A stretch of DNA of 64,000 bases from JBFXCS01 sp050181915 (GTDB lineage: Bacteria > Actinomycetota > Thermoleophilia > Miltoncostaeales > Miltoncostaeaceae). Each line of letters starts with the position of its first letter. The stretch's first letter is position 1. The stretch spans positions 496,001 to 560,000 of the forward strand of contig JBFXCS010000003.1 of the NCBI GenBank assembly GCA_050181915.1. Direction: 5' to 3'. The position numbers and the translations under genes were made by a program. The notes under the pieces are model-generated. The model was given only the letters and a program-made list of their open reading frames with translations. It was not told the origin of the DNA and did not search any database. Shown piece after piece: positions 1 to 8,992 of this stretch.

Positions 1-1858
1 AGGCGATCGGGGCGGCCCCGAAGGCGGCGAGCACGACCGCCGCGGACACGCTCTTGGCGACGAACAGCTTGGCCACGCGGTGGGTGTTGCGCAGGATCCG
101 GCGCCCCTCCCGGACCGCGGCCGGCACCGACGAGAAGCGGTTGGACAGCAGCACCAGGTCCGCGACGCCCTTCGCGATCTGGCTGCCCGAGCCCATCGCG
201 ATGCCGAGGCGCGCCTCCTTGAGCGCGAGGACGTCGTTCACCCCGTCGCCGGTCATCGCCACGTAGCGCCCGTCCGCGGTCATCGCCCGCACCAGGGCGC
301 GCTTCTGCTCGGGCGTGACGCGGCCGTACACGACCGCCTCGCGCGACAGCGCGCGCAGCGCCGGCTCGTCGGCGGGCAGATCGGCGCCCGCGCAGGCCGC
401 CTCCGCCCCCGGGACGCCGGTCTGCCGGGCGATGGCGGAGACGGTCGCCGGGGCGTCCCCCGAGATCACCCGCAGGTCCACCCCCTCGCCCACCAGGAAG
501 CCGACGGTCTCCGCGGCGTCCGCCCGGACCGCCTCGCCGAGCACGACGATGCCCAGGGCGCGGGCGTCCGCGGGCAGCCGCTCGCCGCTCAGCGCGCCGG
601 GGGCCGACGCGACCAGCAGCACGCGGGCGCCCGAGGCCGCCCGTCGCGCGATGCGCCGCTCGAGATCGGCGTCGACCGCGGCGCCCTCCCGTGCGAGCAC
701 GTCGGGCGCCCCCACCACCAGGGTGCCGAGGCCGTCGAGCGTCAGGCCGCCCCACTTGCGCGCCGACGAGAACGGCACCTCGGCCCTCACGCCGCGGGCC
801 TCCCCGGGCAGCGCGTCCGCGATCGCCCGCATGGTCGCGTTGCGCGCGCCGACGCTCGCGGCCGTCGCCGCCAGGGCGTCGCGCAGGTCGTCCTCGCCGA
901 CGCCGTCGGCGGGCTCGACGGCGGCCACCCGCAGGCCGCCCTCGGTGAGGGTGCCGGTCTTGTCGAGGCACAGGGTGTCGACCGAGGCCAGGCTCTCGAC
1001 GGCGTTGAGGCGCTGGGCCAGCGCGCCGAGCCGCGCGAGGCGCACCGCGGCGACGGCGAAGGTGAGGCTGGTGAGCAGCACGAGGCCCTCCGGCACCAGC
1101 GGCACCAGCGCCGCGACCACCGTGCGCGAGCCGGTCCGCAGGTCCTCGTCGCGCAGCCAGAGGGCGGCCGCCAGGGCGAGGCCCAGCGGCACCATCACCG
1201 CCACGGTGAGCCGCAGGATCCGGTCGATGTCGAGCTGCAGCGGGCTGGCCTGGGCCCGCGAGCCGCGGGCCTCCGCGGCGAGGCGCTCGGCGAAGCTGTC
1301 ACCGCCCACCGAGCGGGCCGCGTACTCGCCCGCGCCGGCCACGCAGAACGCGCCCGACAGCACCTCGTCGCCGACCGCGCGCGCGACCGGCTCGCTCTCG
1401 CCGGTCAGGATCGCCTCGTCGAGGGCGAGCGCGCGGGAGGCGACCACCTCGCCGTCGGCCACGACCTGGTCGCCCGGCTCGATCAGCACGACGTCGCCGG
1501 GGGCGACGTCGTCCGCCGCCACCGTGACGACCTCCCCGTCCCTCCTCACCCGGGCGTGCGGGGCGACGAGCGCGGCGAGCCGGTCGAGCACCCGCTTCGC
1601 CCGCACCTCCTGCACGACGCCGATCAGGATGTTGGCGACGATCACGCCGCCGAAGAGGGCGTCGCGCAGGTCGCCGAGCGTCAGGGTCAGCGCCAGCAGA
1701 GCGCCCAGCACGAGGTTGAACAGCGTGAAGGTGTTGGCCCACAGGATCTCGCCGTATCCGCGGCTGCCGCGGGCCCTGCGGCGCCGCGCCGCGCCCGCCG
1801 TCCTCCCGGTCACCGGGCCCGCCCGCTGCGGGTTTCCCGCGCCCTCATCCGCGCCCAC
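1..1858 (-). CDS. ctpE: P-type cation ATPase, CtpE-like (3' end cut off by window)
   Basis: An integral membrane ATPase that pumps a cation using a phospho-aspartate cycle. Reading the minus strand one sees the actuator motif TGES, a membrane motif VPEGL, the phosphorylation motif DKTGTLT near 945-968 and the hinge DGVNDV near 231-250, then the start of the last membrane region. The PEGL motif and the sequence around it match the CtpE branch of actinobacterial P-type ATPases, which is linked to calcium; the substrate here is inferred. The C-terminal membrane helices lie beyond base 1. The start is uncertain: GTG at 1858 gives about 35 residues before the first conserved segment, GTG at 1813 gives about 20, and neither has a clear ribosome site. 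The plus strand is also open here but only as a high-GC shadow. Confidence 0.85.
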   Translation of the reverse strand, partial: MGADEGAGNPQRAGPVTGRTAGAARRRRARGSRGYGEILWANTFTLFNLVLGALLALTLTLGDLRDALFGGVIVANILIGVVQEVRAKRVLDRLAALVAPHARVRRDGEVVTVAADDVAPGDVVLIEPGDQVVADGEVVASRALALDEAILTGESEPVARAVGDEVLSGAFCVAGAGEYAARSVGGDSFAERLAAEARGSRAQASPLQLDIDRILRLTVAVMVPLGLALAAALWLRDEDLRTGSRTVVAALVPLVPEGLVLLTSLTFAVAAVRLARLGALAQRLNAVESLASVDTLCLDKTGTLTEGGLRVAAVEPADGVGEDDLRDALAATAASVGARNATMRAIADALPGEARGVRAEVPFSSARKWGGLTLDGLGTLVVGAPDVLAREGAAVDADLERRIARRAASGARVLLVASAPGALSGERLPADARALGIVVLGEAVRADAAETVGFLVGEGVDLRVISGDAPATVSAIARQTGVPGAEAACAGADLPADEPALRALSREAVVYGRVTPEQKRALVRAMTADGRYVAMTGDGVNDVLALKEARLGIAMGSGSQIAKGVADLVLLSNRFSSVPAAVREGRRILRNTHRVAKLFVAKSVSAAVVLAAFGAAPIA

Positions 1859-1945
1859 GCCGATTCGGAGGCCGGCGGCCGGCCGCGATGCTCCGACCGT
1901 GACCAGACGCGCGACCGGGGCGGTCGCCGACCGAGGGAGGCAGCG

Positions 1946-2605
1946 ATGACCGAGAGCCGACGCGATCCGCTCCGCGACGTGACCGTCGAGGAGGTGATGA
2001 GCTCGCCCCTCGTGACCTGCGGGAGCGACGTCTCCCTACGCTCCGTCGCGGCGCTGATGTCGCGCAACGGCATCCACGCGGTCGTGGTGCTGGGCGGCCG
2101 CGACGGCGGCGACGCCATGTGGGGCGTCGTGTCCGACGCCGACCTGGTGAGGGCGGCGGGAGAGCCGATCTCCGAGACCACGGCGGCCTGCGTCGCCGGG
2201 ACGCCGCACCTCATCCGCGCGGACCTCCCCCTGGGCGCGGCGACGCGCCTGATGGCCGAGCGCGGCGTGACCCACCTGGTCGCCACCGACGAGGCGGGCG
2301 AGCCGGTCGGGGTGGTGTCGGCGCTCGACGTGGCCCGCGCCCTGGCGGCGCCGCCCGCTCCGGCGTCCGCGCCCGAGCCGCCGGCCGAGTCGCGCCTGCG
2401 GGCGGCGCCCGGCGACCGGCTCGTCATCCGCGGCCACCACCTGGGCGAGCGCGATCGCGACGCCGAGATCCTCGAGGCGCGCGGAGCCGAGGGGACCCCG
2501 CCCTTCCTGGTGCGCTGGGACGACGGCCGCGTGACGCTGCTGTACCCGGGCTCCGACGCGCGGGTCGACGCGCCGGCGGCGCGTCACCCCGTCGCGCAGG
2601 GCTGA
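1946..2605 (+). CDS. CBS-pair protein with C-terminal DUF1918 domain
   Basis: A 219-residue cytoplasmic protein. Two CBS motifs fill residues 10-130 (the first begins VEEVMSSPLVT, the second contains GVTHLVATDEAGEPVGVVS), which normally bind adenosine nucleotides to sense energy state. After an Ala/Pro linker, residues 150-210 form a DUF1918 domain with the typical APGDRLVIRG and FLVRWDDG stretches. The ATG at 1946 is chosen because GGGAGG sits 5 bases upstream; the frame is open further upstream only as the antisense of the ATPase gene. It diverges from that ATPase, so a role in ion or stress homeostasis is possible but not shown. Confidence 0.85.
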   Translation: MTESRRDPLRDVTVEEVMSSPLVTCGSDVSLRSVAALMSRNGIHAVVVLGGRDGGDAMWGVVSDADLVRAAGEPISETTAACVAGTPHLIRADLPLGAATRLMAERGVTHLVATDEAGEPVGVVSALDVARALAAPPAPASAPEPPAESRLRAAPGDRLVIRGHHLGERDRDAEILEARGAEGTPPFLVRWDDGRVTLLYPGSDARVDAPAARHPVAQG

Positions 2606-2617
2606 TGCGCGCCGCGA

Positions 2618-3256
2618 CTACCCGTCCTCCAGCAGGCCGGCGTCGAGCGCGACCCGCACCAGGCCGGCGCGGGTCGTGACGCGGAGCTTCGTCATGACGT
2701 GGGCGCGGTGGCTCTCCACCGTGCGCACGCTCACCACCAGGCGCTGCGCGATCTCCTGATTGGTGTGGCCCAGCGCCAGCAGGCGCAGCACCTCGCGCTC
2801 GCGCCCGGTGAGCTCGTCGAGCGGCCGGTCCGACGGCGGCGGCGCCGCGAGGGCCGCGCCGAGCGACGGATGGACGTAGCGCTCGCCGTCGGCGACGGCG
2901 CGGATCGCCCGCACCAGGTCCTCGTCGGCCGCCGCCTTCAGCAGGTAGCCGTCGGCCCCCGCCTCGAAGGCCCGCCGCACATCCTCGGCCTGGTCGTGCA
3001 TGGAGAGCACCAGCACCCGCACGTCCGGCGCCCGCGCGCGGAGCGCCGAGACGCCCTCGTAGCCGCCCATCCCGGGCATCTCGATGTCCATCACCACCAC
3101 GTCCGGCCGCGTGCGCGGCAGCGCCCGCAGCGCCTCCTCGGCGGTTCCCGCCTCGCCGACCGGCTCCAGGCCCTCCTCGCGCTCGAGCAGCAGGCGGAGC
3201 CCGGACCTCAGCACCGCGTGATCGTCAACCAGGACGATCCGCACCGGCTCGCTCAT
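2618..3256 (-). CDS. LuxR/NarL-family response regulator
   Basis: A 212-residue transcription regulator. Residues 5-120 are a receiver domain with the acidic pair at D11-D12, phospho-acceptor D57 in VVVMDIEMPG and the conserved LLK near residue 105. Residues 145-205 are a LuxR-type helix-turn-helix containing LTGREREVLRLLA and VSVRTVESHRAHVMTKL. The start overlaps the stop of the upstream histidine kinase by 4 bp (ATGA) behind a GGAGG ribosome site, so the two are co-translated and form a two-component pair. Target genes cannot be read from the sequence. Confidence 0.93.
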   Translation of the reverse strand: MSEPVRIVLVDDHAVLRSGLRLLLEREEGLEPVGEAGTAEEALRALPRTRPDVVVMDIEMPGMGGYEGVSALRARAPDVRVLVLSMHDQAEDVRRAFEAGADGYLLKAAADEDLVRAIRAVADGERYVHPSLGAALAAPPPSDRPLDELTGREREVLRLLALGHTNQEIAQRLVVSVRTVESHRAHVMTKLRVTTRAGLVRVALDAGLLEDG

Positions 3257-5205
3257 CCACCGACCTCCAGATCGACGACGACCGCCGTCCCCTCGCCGGG
3301 CGACGACTCGATGCGCAGCCGTCCCCCCTCCAGCTCCACCCGCTCCCGGATGCCCGCCAGGCCCAGGTGGGTGGACGGCGTCGAGGGATCGAACCCCCTG
3401 CCGTCGTCCTCCACCACCAGCCGCAGCTGCGACCGGTGGACCGTGGCGACGATGCTCGCCGTGCGGGCGCCGCTGTGGCGGGCGATGTTCGTGAGCGTCT
3501 CCTGCACCACCCGGAACACCGCCGTCTGCACGCTGTCGGGCAGGCCGCGGTCGATGCCCCGCAGGTCCACGTCGACGGCCACGCCGGCCTCGCGCAGCCG
3601 GGCCGCCTGCTCCTCGATGGCCTCCGCGAGGCCCCGCTCCGCGAGGGCGGCCGGGCGCAGGCGGGTGGCGAGACCGCGCAGGTTGTTCGCCGCGGTGCCC
3701 ACCGAGCGGCGCAGCTCGGCCACCCGCGCGCGCGCCTCGGGGGTGCTCACGTCGTCCTCCAGCGTGCGCAGGTGCACCGCGAGCGCGCTCAGCACCTGCC
3801 CCGCCTCGTCGTGCAGCTCGCGCGCCACCCGGGCGCGCTCCGACTCCTGGGCGGCGACGGCGCGGCGCAGCCCCTCGGCCGCCGCCCGGTCGCGCGCCGC
3901 CGCCGCGTCGCGACGCGCGGCCCTCTGCAGTCGCTCGCGCTCGGCCTCCACCGCGCGCGCGTTGACCAGGGCGATCGCCACCTGGCCCGAGAAGGTCTCG
4001 AGCAGCCGCACGGCGCCCTCGTCGAAGGGCCGCCAGCCCAGCGCCACCAGGGCCCCCGCCAGGTCGTCGCCCACGCGCAGCTCGCACGCCAGCACCACCG
4101 GCGCTCCCAGGGAGTCGCGCAGGGCGGCCTCGGTCCGCTTCATGTCGGAGGGCACCCGGCTCCCCTCCAGCCCGAGGGCGTCCACGCCGTGGGCGTAGCG
4201 GAACACCAGCTCGTCGCCGTCGGCCACCGCGAAGCCCACCGTCTCGGCCCCCGTGAGGCGCCGGGCGCGACGCGCGACCAGGGGCAGCAGGGCGTCCACG
4301 TCGAGCGTCCCCAGCACGGCCCGGTTCACCTCGAGGATGCTCTCCAGCTCCCCGGCGCGCCGGCGCTCGGCCTCGTAGCGGCGCAGGTTGTCCACCGCCA
4401 CCGCCGCCTGCGAGGCCAGGGTCTGGGCAATCTGCTCGTCCTCCTCGGTGAAGGGGCCGCCCGCCTTGTCGGTGAGGTAGAGGTTGCCGAAGGCCTCGCC
4501 GCGCAACGTGATCGGCACGCCGAGGAACGACTCCATCGGCGGGTGGTTGGGCGGGAAGCCCACCGAGCGCGGGTCGTCGCGCATGCGCTCCAGCCGCAGC
4601 GGCTTCGCGTCGCGGATCAGCGCGCCCAGCAGCCCCCGCCCGGTGGGCAGGTCGCCGATCGCCAGGCGCTCGTCGTCGGACAGCCCCGCCGTGACGAACT
4701 CGTCCAGGCGGCGGCGCTCGGCGTCGAGCACCCCGAGCGCGGCGTAGCGGGCGCCGAGCACCTCGCGCGCCGCCTGGACGATGCGCGTCAGCAGGTCGTC
4801 GAGCGCGAGCTCCCGCCCCAGCGAGAGGCCGGCGTCGACGAGGCTCGCCATCCGCGCCCGCACGTCCTCGGCGCGGCGCCGGGCGCCGTCCAGGGCGGCC
4901 CCCGCGGCGGCCAGCTCGGCCACGGTCGCCAGGCGGCGGCGGGCGAGCGCCGCATCGGCGCCGGCCGCGAGGGCCGCGCACAGCAGCACGCGATGGCCGT
5001 CGACCTCGGCGGCCGCCTCGACCAGCGTCCCGCCGTCGCCGGCCGCGGCGAGCAGGGCGGCGCGGTCGCCCTCGCCGGGCTCGCCGGTGAACGCCCGCAC
5101 CGCCTCCGCGCCGGCGGCGGCGGCCGCGACCGCGGTCAGTCCGTCCGGCCCCGGTGGCGAGGGAGTCGTGACACGACTCGCGTGCGGCTCGTCGGCATCG
5201 GCCAT
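3253..5205 (-). CDS. GAF-domain sensor histidine kinase (HisKA_3 type)
   Basis: A soluble kinase of about 650 residues with no obvious membrane helix. A GAF domain lies around residues 105-255 (with FLGVPITLRGEAFGNLYLTD), a second, more divergent GAF region around 270-410, the dimerisation/phosphotransfer segment RELHDEAGQ with the phosphorylated His near residue 464, and a C-terminal HATPase with VEDDGRGFDP near 605. This is the NarX/DevS-like architecture that pairs with NarL regulators, and the partner follows with a 4-bp overlap. The ATG at 5205 (MADADEP) is preferred over an ATG 28 codons upstream, because the longer version would run into the preceding gene. Ligand (haem, gas or other) is unknown. 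Confidence 0.9.
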   Translation of the reverse strand: MADADEPHASRVTTPSPPGPDGLTAVAAAAAGAEAVRAFTGEPGEGDRAALLAAAGDGGTLVEAAAEVDGHRVLLCAALAAGADAALARRRLATVAELAAAGAALDGARRRAEDVRARMASLVDAGLSLGRELALDDLLTRIVQAAREVLGARYAALGVLDAERRRLDEFVTAGLSDDERLAIGDLPTGRGLLGALIRDAKPLRLERMRDDPRSVGFPPNHPPMESFLGVPITLRGEAFGNLYLTDKAGGPFTEEDEQIAQTLASQAAVAVDNLRRYEAERRRAGELESILEVNRAVLGTLDVDALLPLVARRARRLTGAETVGFAVADGDELVFRYAHGVDALGLEGSRVPSDMKRTEAALRDSLGAPVVLACELRVGDDLAGALVALGWRPFDEGAVRLLETFSGQVAIALVNARAVEAERERLQRAARRDAAAARDRAAAEGLRRAVAAQESERARVARELHDEAGQVLSALAVHLRTLEDDVSTPEARARVAELRRSVGTAANNLRGLATRLRPAALAERGLAEAIEEQAARLREAGVAVDVDLRGIDRGLPDSVQTAVFRVVQETLTNIARHSGARTASIVATVHRSQLRLVVEDDGRGFDPSTPSTHLGLAGIRERVELEGGRLRIESSPGEGTAVVVDLEVGG

Positions 5206-5239
5206 CGGTGTGGCAGCGTTCTGGGCGGGGACGGCGGTG

Positions 5240-6088
5240 TCAAGGGTCCGGGACGACCGCGATGGTGGCGAGGATGCCCGCCACCGCATCGTCGAACGGA
5301 TCGCTCCCCGCCGTGTGCCTGTGCAGGAGCAGCGCCCCGGGTGCCCGCGGTCGCAGCTCCAGATCGAGCGACTCGCCGGGCGCCACGTCCTGCGCGTCGC
5401 GCGGGAAGAGGCCGGGCCCGGCGACGAACCGGCCGTCGACGCGGACCACGCGGAACCGCTCGCCCATGAGGCGCAGCACGTGATGGCGGGAGCCGGCGTT
5501 CACCACCCGCACCAGCACCCGCCTGCCGCACGGCACCTCGTAGGCGTCGGTGAAGGGGAAGGCGCAGCCGTTGACGAGCGGATCCCCGTCGCGCTCGTGC
5601 AGCACCTGCACGACCTCCACCTCGCGGGGATCGAGCCCGCCGGGCGGATCGACGATCACGGCGCCGAGCAGCCCCTGGTCGGCCGGGTCGCGCGGCGGCG
5701 GACAGCCGTAGACGGCGACCCCCGGTCGGCGCAGGGTGATATCGACGCTCGCCCGGTCCCCCGGCGCAATCGCCACCGGCGCGCCCCTGGTGCGCGCCCG
5801 GCGCACCAGGGGGCCGCCGATGTCGAAGGTGGTGGGGACCGGCAGGTCGTTGGTCACGACGAGGCGCAGGCGGTCCCCCACCCGGCCCCTGATCGCGGGA
5901 CCCGGGACGGCGCCGCCGTAGGCCCTGGTCGCGCCGACACCGTCGCGCGCGAGGGCGGCCCGCAGCTCGACGACGCGGACGGCGCCCTCCGGCGGCGGAC
6001 TCAGCGCGTCGCTCCCGTACGGGTGGTGACGCCAGCGGGGCGCGCGGATGAGCGGCGCCGGCGCGATCCCCACACCCGAATCCACCAT
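5240..6088 (-). CDS. Multicopper-oxidase-like cupredoxin protein with lost copper ligands
   Basis: A 282-residue protein with two cupredoxin-like halves. It keeps the multicopper-oxidase frame, for example QGLLGAVIVDPPGG and the C-terminal AGILATIAVV, but the copper-binding positions are mostly changed: where HxHG is expected it reads TTFDIGGP, where YHSH is expected it reads VYGCPPP, and only HRH near the C-terminus remains. No signal peptide is seen, so it may be cytoplasmic. The ATG at 6088 follows AGGAGG. It lies 34 bp upstream of the sensor kinase on the same strand and diverges from the flavoprotein at 6242. A binding or scaffold role seems more likely than oxidase activity. Confidence 0.7.
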   Translation of the reverse strand: MVDSGVGIAPAPLIRAPRWRHHPYGSDALSPPPEGAVRVVELRAALARDGVGATRAYGGAVPGPAIRGRVGDRLRLVVTNDLPVPTTFDIGGPLVRRARTRGAPVAIAPGDRASVDITLRRPGVAVYGCPPPRDPADQGLLGAVIVDPPGGLDPREVEVVQVLHERDGDPLVNGCAFPFTDAYEVPCGRRVLVRVVNAGSRHHVLRLMGERFRVVRVDGRFVAGPGLFPRDAQDVAPGESLDLELRPRAPGALLLHRHTAGSDPFDDAVAGILATIAVVPDP

Positions 6089-6241
6089 CACGTCCTCCTC
6101 TCCCTTTCCCTGCGGCGAGCCTCGCGCGGGCGGGGGCGCGCGGGCATCCGGGTGCGCCGCCGCGGCGTTGCGGGAAGTCCGCAGCGGGCATCGGAGCCCG
6201 CGCGGAAGCCCGGCGGGGCGGCGGCCGCCCATGCTGATGCC

Positions 6242-7450
6242 ATGGATCGACCACCGCACCCGCCGGACGGGCGCGCCACCGTCGTGGTGGCGGGGGCCGG
6301 CATCGCCGGCCTCGAGGCGGCCCTCGCCCTGCGCGAGTTCGCGGGCGGACGGGCGCGGGTCGAGGTGCTCGACCCGCGGCTGCGCTTCAGGGTGCCGGCG
6401 ACGGCGACCGGGCGCGCCTTCGGCATCGAGGCGGGCATCGAGGCCCCCGTCGCGGGGCTCGTCGGGCGGGCCGGCGCCGTCCACCGCCGCGGGCACCTGG
6501 TCGGCGTCGACCCGCGGCGCCGCAGGGCGATCCTCTCCGGCGGCGAGCCGGTGCGGTACGACCACCTGATCGTGGCGGTGGGCGCCCGCGCGGAGGCGTT
6601 CGTGCCGAACGCCCTCACCTTCACGGGCCACCGGGAGGCGCCGGAGCTGAAGGACATGGTCGAGGGGGTCGCGCTCTCGGCGGCGCGCGGCGAGGCGACC
6701 GATCTGGTGGTCGCGGTCCCGCCGGCCTGCGGCTGGCCGGTGCCCGCCTACGAGATCGCCATGCTCGCCCGCGACCAGCTGGTGGCGAGCGGTCACGGCG
6801 ACGGCGTGCGCGTGACCGTCGTCACGGCCGAGGATCGCCCGCTGGGGGTCTTCGGCCCCGCCGCGTCCGACACGGTCGGGCGCATCCTCGCCCGGGCGGG
6901 CGTGCGGGTGCGGACCGGCGCCGTGGTGCGCGGCTGGAGCCGGGGCGGGCTCGAGCTGGCCGGGGACGAGGCCGTTCCGGCCGACCGGGTCGTCGCCCTG
7001 CCCGTGCTGCGCGGCCCGGCGATCGACGGCCTGCCGGCCGACCGCTTCGGCTTCCTCCGCACCGGATCGGGCGGGCGGGTGCCCGGCGCCCCCGGCGTGT
7101 GGGTCGCGGGGGACGCGACCACCTTCCCGGTGAAGCAGGGCGGCATCGCCTGCCAGCAGGCCGACGCGGCCGCCTCCGCCATCGCGCGCGAGCTCGGAGC
7201 CGACATCGATGAGCTGCCCTTCGAGCCGGTGCTGCGCGGCTGGGTCTGGGACGGGGCGGGCGGACGCTTCCTGCGCACCGCGCTGGCCGGCGGCCGCGGC
7301 GAGAGCGCCGGCCTCGACGACGGATCGCCGCTGTGGTGGCCGGTCGCCAAGGTGGCGGGGCGGTTCCTGACCCCGTTCCTCCACGACCTGCCGCCGGGCC
7401 TGCCCCTCACCGATCTGACTCCCGCGCCCTCCCCCCGCGCCCTCGCCTGA
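6242..7450 (+). CDS. FAD-dependent oxidoreductase, sulfide:quinone reductase / type II NADH dehydrogenase-like
   Basis: A 402-residue flavoprotein. An N-terminal dinucleotide fold (VVVAGAGIAGLEAALAL, residues 13-30) binds FAD, a second Rossmann segment lies around residues 155-200, and GVWVAGDATTFPVKQGG near 285-300 is the usual C-terminal FAD contact. Two cysteines fall where sulfide:quinone reductases have redox cysteines, in PPACGWPVPAYE and in GGIACQQADAA, so sulfide or persulfide chemistry is plausible but not proven. The ATG at 6242 is the first that gives a normal N-terminus. It diverges from the cupredoxin-like gene and converges on the DUF6544 gene with a 6-bp gap. Confidence 0.82.
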   Translation: MDRPPHPPDGRATVVVAGAGIAGLEAALALREFAGGRARVEVLDPRLRFRVPATATGRAFGIEAGIEAPVAGLVGRAGAVHRRGHLVGVDPRRRRAILSGGEPVRYDHLIVAVGARAEAFVPNALTFTGHREAPELKDMVEGVALSAARGEATDLVVAVPPACGWPVPAYEIAMLARDQLVASGHGDGVRVTVVTAEDRPLGVFGPAASDTVGRILARAGVRVRTGAVVRGWSRGGLELAGDEAVPADRVVALPVLRGPAIDGLPADRFGFLRTGSGGRVPGAPGVWVAGDATTFPVKQGGIACQQADAAASAIARELGADIDELPFEPVLRGWVWDGAGGRFLRTALAGGRGESAGLDDGSPLWWPVAKVAGRFLTPFLHDLPPGLPLTDLTPAPSPRALA

Positions 7451-7456
7451 CCGCGG

Positions 7457-8143
7457 TCAACGGAAGCGCGCCGCGGTGATCGCGGCGCGGAACCACTCCT
7501 CGCCCCACGGGTGCGGCGGCGACCAGGCGATGCGGAACGGCGACGGCACGAGGTGGCCACCGACCCGCGCTTCGCCGTCGCACATCACGGTGAAGGGGCG
7601 ACTGCGGAACCCCTCGGCGGGGACCTCCCCCCAGCGGTCCGTGGTGACCCACCGCAGGCGCCCGTCCCGGTCGACCGCGATCGTCACCTCGTGCGCGACG
7701 CCGTCGACGTCGACGAGCCCCAGCGCGCGCTCGTCGTCGATGCCGCGCCAGCGCACCGCGGAACCCGCCGCCGCGGGCGGGCACAGCACCAGCTCCGCGG
7801 CCAGCCGGCCCGCCGCGCTGCGCGTCACGTCGGCGCCCGAGCCCGAGGCCACCGGTACGAGGCCCAGCAGGCGCCAGCGCATCTCGCCGACCCCGGCCTC
7901 GTAGCGGTCCGCCCCCGTCACGGGCAACAGCCGGGAGCCGACGGAGGCCCGCCACTCGAACCGGCGACCGGGCTCGAGATCCTCGCGCGCCCGGAACGGT
8001 CGCCACCGGCCGCCGAGCCGGATCGCGCCCCTCATCCACAGCTCCACGGCCGTGGCGGGCGCCGAGCCGGGAGCGACGGCGTGGTCGAGCCAGCGCCGGA
8101 CGGGCGGCGGCACGGCGCCGCCCGGATCCCGTGCCGCCGTCAC
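7457..8143 (-). CDS. DUF6544 family protein
   Basis: A 228-residue protein of unknown function matching the DUF6544 pattern as I know it: an N-terminal PPPVRRWLDHA motif, MRGAIRLGGRW, then a beta-rich body ending with SPFRIAWSPPHPWGEEWF. The GTG at 8143 is chosen because it overlaps the TGA of a 30-residue membrane peptide gene (GTGA), which implies translational coupling. No catalytic motif is evident. Possible role in small-molecule binding; this is a guess from the beta-rich fold. Confidence 0.75.
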   Translation of the reverse strand: MTAARDPGGAVPPPVRRWLDHAVAPGSAPATAVELWMRGAIRLGGRWRPFRAREDLEPGRRFEWRASVGSRLLPVTGADRYEAGVGEMRWRLLGLVPVASGSGADVTRSAAGRLAAELVLCPPAAAGSAVRWRGIDDERALGLVDVDGVAHEVTIAVDRDGRLRWVTTDRWGEVPAEGFRSRPFTVMCDGEARVGGHLVPSPFRIAWSPPHPWGEEWFRAAITAARFR

Positions 8144-8232
8144 CCCTTCCGGAGCATCATGGCGGTGACCACCATCGAGACGACGGCGAGCACCGCCCAG
8201 ACGCCGTACAGGAAGATCTCGCCGACCGGCAT
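8140..8232 (-). CDS. 30-residue single-pass membrane peptide
   Basis: A very short gene starting ATG CCG GTC and encoding MPVGEIFLYGVW, a hydrophobic run rich in Val, Ala and Met, and the basic end MMLRKG. It has GAGGAGG five bases before its ATG and its stop overlaps the GTG of the DUF6544 gene. One transmembrane helix covers residues 7-26, with a positively charged C-terminus that would stay inside. Small accessory subunits of transporters or oxidases look like this, but no large partner transporter is adjacent, so the function is unknown. Confidence 0.6.
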   Translation of the reverse strand: MPVGEIFLYGVWAVLAVVSMVVTAMMLRKG

Positions 8233-8389
8233 CAGGGCCTCCTCGTGCGGGGTTGCGGGACGCCTCCGACGCTATGCAGGCGCGCCCCCGGGGCCATGCG
8301 CCCGCTCCCCGATCCTCGTTGCGGGGAACTACCGTGCGCGCGCTGGCCCCGTCTGTTGCGCTTCGGCCGCGACGATCAAGAACCGGTTG

Positions 8390-8992
8390 ATGGCACCCAC
8401 CGACGCAGAGCTCCTCGCCCGCCTGACGGTCGATCCTCAGGCGCTCGAGGTCTTCTATCGCCGCCATATCGAAGCGGTGACCCGCTTCGTCGCGCGACGT
8501 GCGACGCAGGGGGTCGAGCTGGCCGACGTGGTCGCCGAGACGTTCGTCGCGGCGATCGAGTCGGCCGGCAGCTACGACCGCCGACGCGGCACGGCTCTTC
8601 CCTGGCTGTACGGGATCGCCCGGAACAAGCTGGCCGAAGGGCGGCGCGGCGCCTCGCGCTCGCACGAGCTCCTCGAGCGGCTCGGCGGCCGCCGAGAGCT
8701 CAGCGACCAGGAGCTGCTCCTCCTGGAGGAACGCATCGACGCCGAACGGACATCCCCGCGCCTGCTCGCCGCGATCGATCGCCTCGGGCCGGACGACCGG
8801 GCGCTGCTCGAGCTGGTGGCCCTCGAGGACCTGAGCCTCGCCTCGGCCGCCCGCGCGATCGGGATCGCCCCGGCCAATGCGCGGATGCGGATGAGCCGCG
8901 TCCGCAAGCGCATGCGAGCCCTGATGCGCGAGGACGACGACCGGCACGACCCGGTGTCCTCCGGCGCGCCGAACCACGGGAGGACGTCATGA
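8390..8992 (+). CDS. ECF-type RNA polymerase sigma factor
   Basis: A 200-residue sigma-70 family protein without regions 1 or 3. Region 2 covers residues 20-90 (VFYRRHIEAVTRFVARR and LADVVAETFVAAIES, then LPWLYGIARNKLAE) and region 4 covers about 120-180 with the helix-turn-helix LSLASAARAIGIAPANARMR. The ATG at 8390 is the only sensible start. Its stop overlaps the next gene by 4 bp, the usual arrangement of an ECF sigma factor with its anti-sigma factor. A GGAAC near 8327 might be part of an autoregulated promoter but the spacing to CGTC is too long to claim. Confidence 0.9.
   Translation: MAPTDAELLARLTVDPQALEVFYRRHIEAVTRFVARRATQGVELADVVAETFVAAIESAGSYDRRRGTALPWLYGIARNKLAEGRRGASRSHELLERLGGRRELSDQELLLLEERIDAERTSPRLLAAIDRLGPDDRALLELVALEDLSLASAARAIGIAPANARMRMSRVRKRMRALMREDDDRHDPVSSGAPNHGRTS

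Noticed and set aside
80..1945. Long open frame on the plus strand in front of the CBS protein
   Set aside because: It is the antisense of the P-type ATPase, which shows TGES, DKTGTLT and DGVND on the minus strand. High GC keeps many frames open. Only the part from 1946 is a gene.
8327..8355. Possible ECF-type promoter (GGAAC ... CGTC) before the sigma factor gene
   Set aside because: The spacer is about 20 bp, longer than the usual 16-18, and the elements are short in a GC-rich region.
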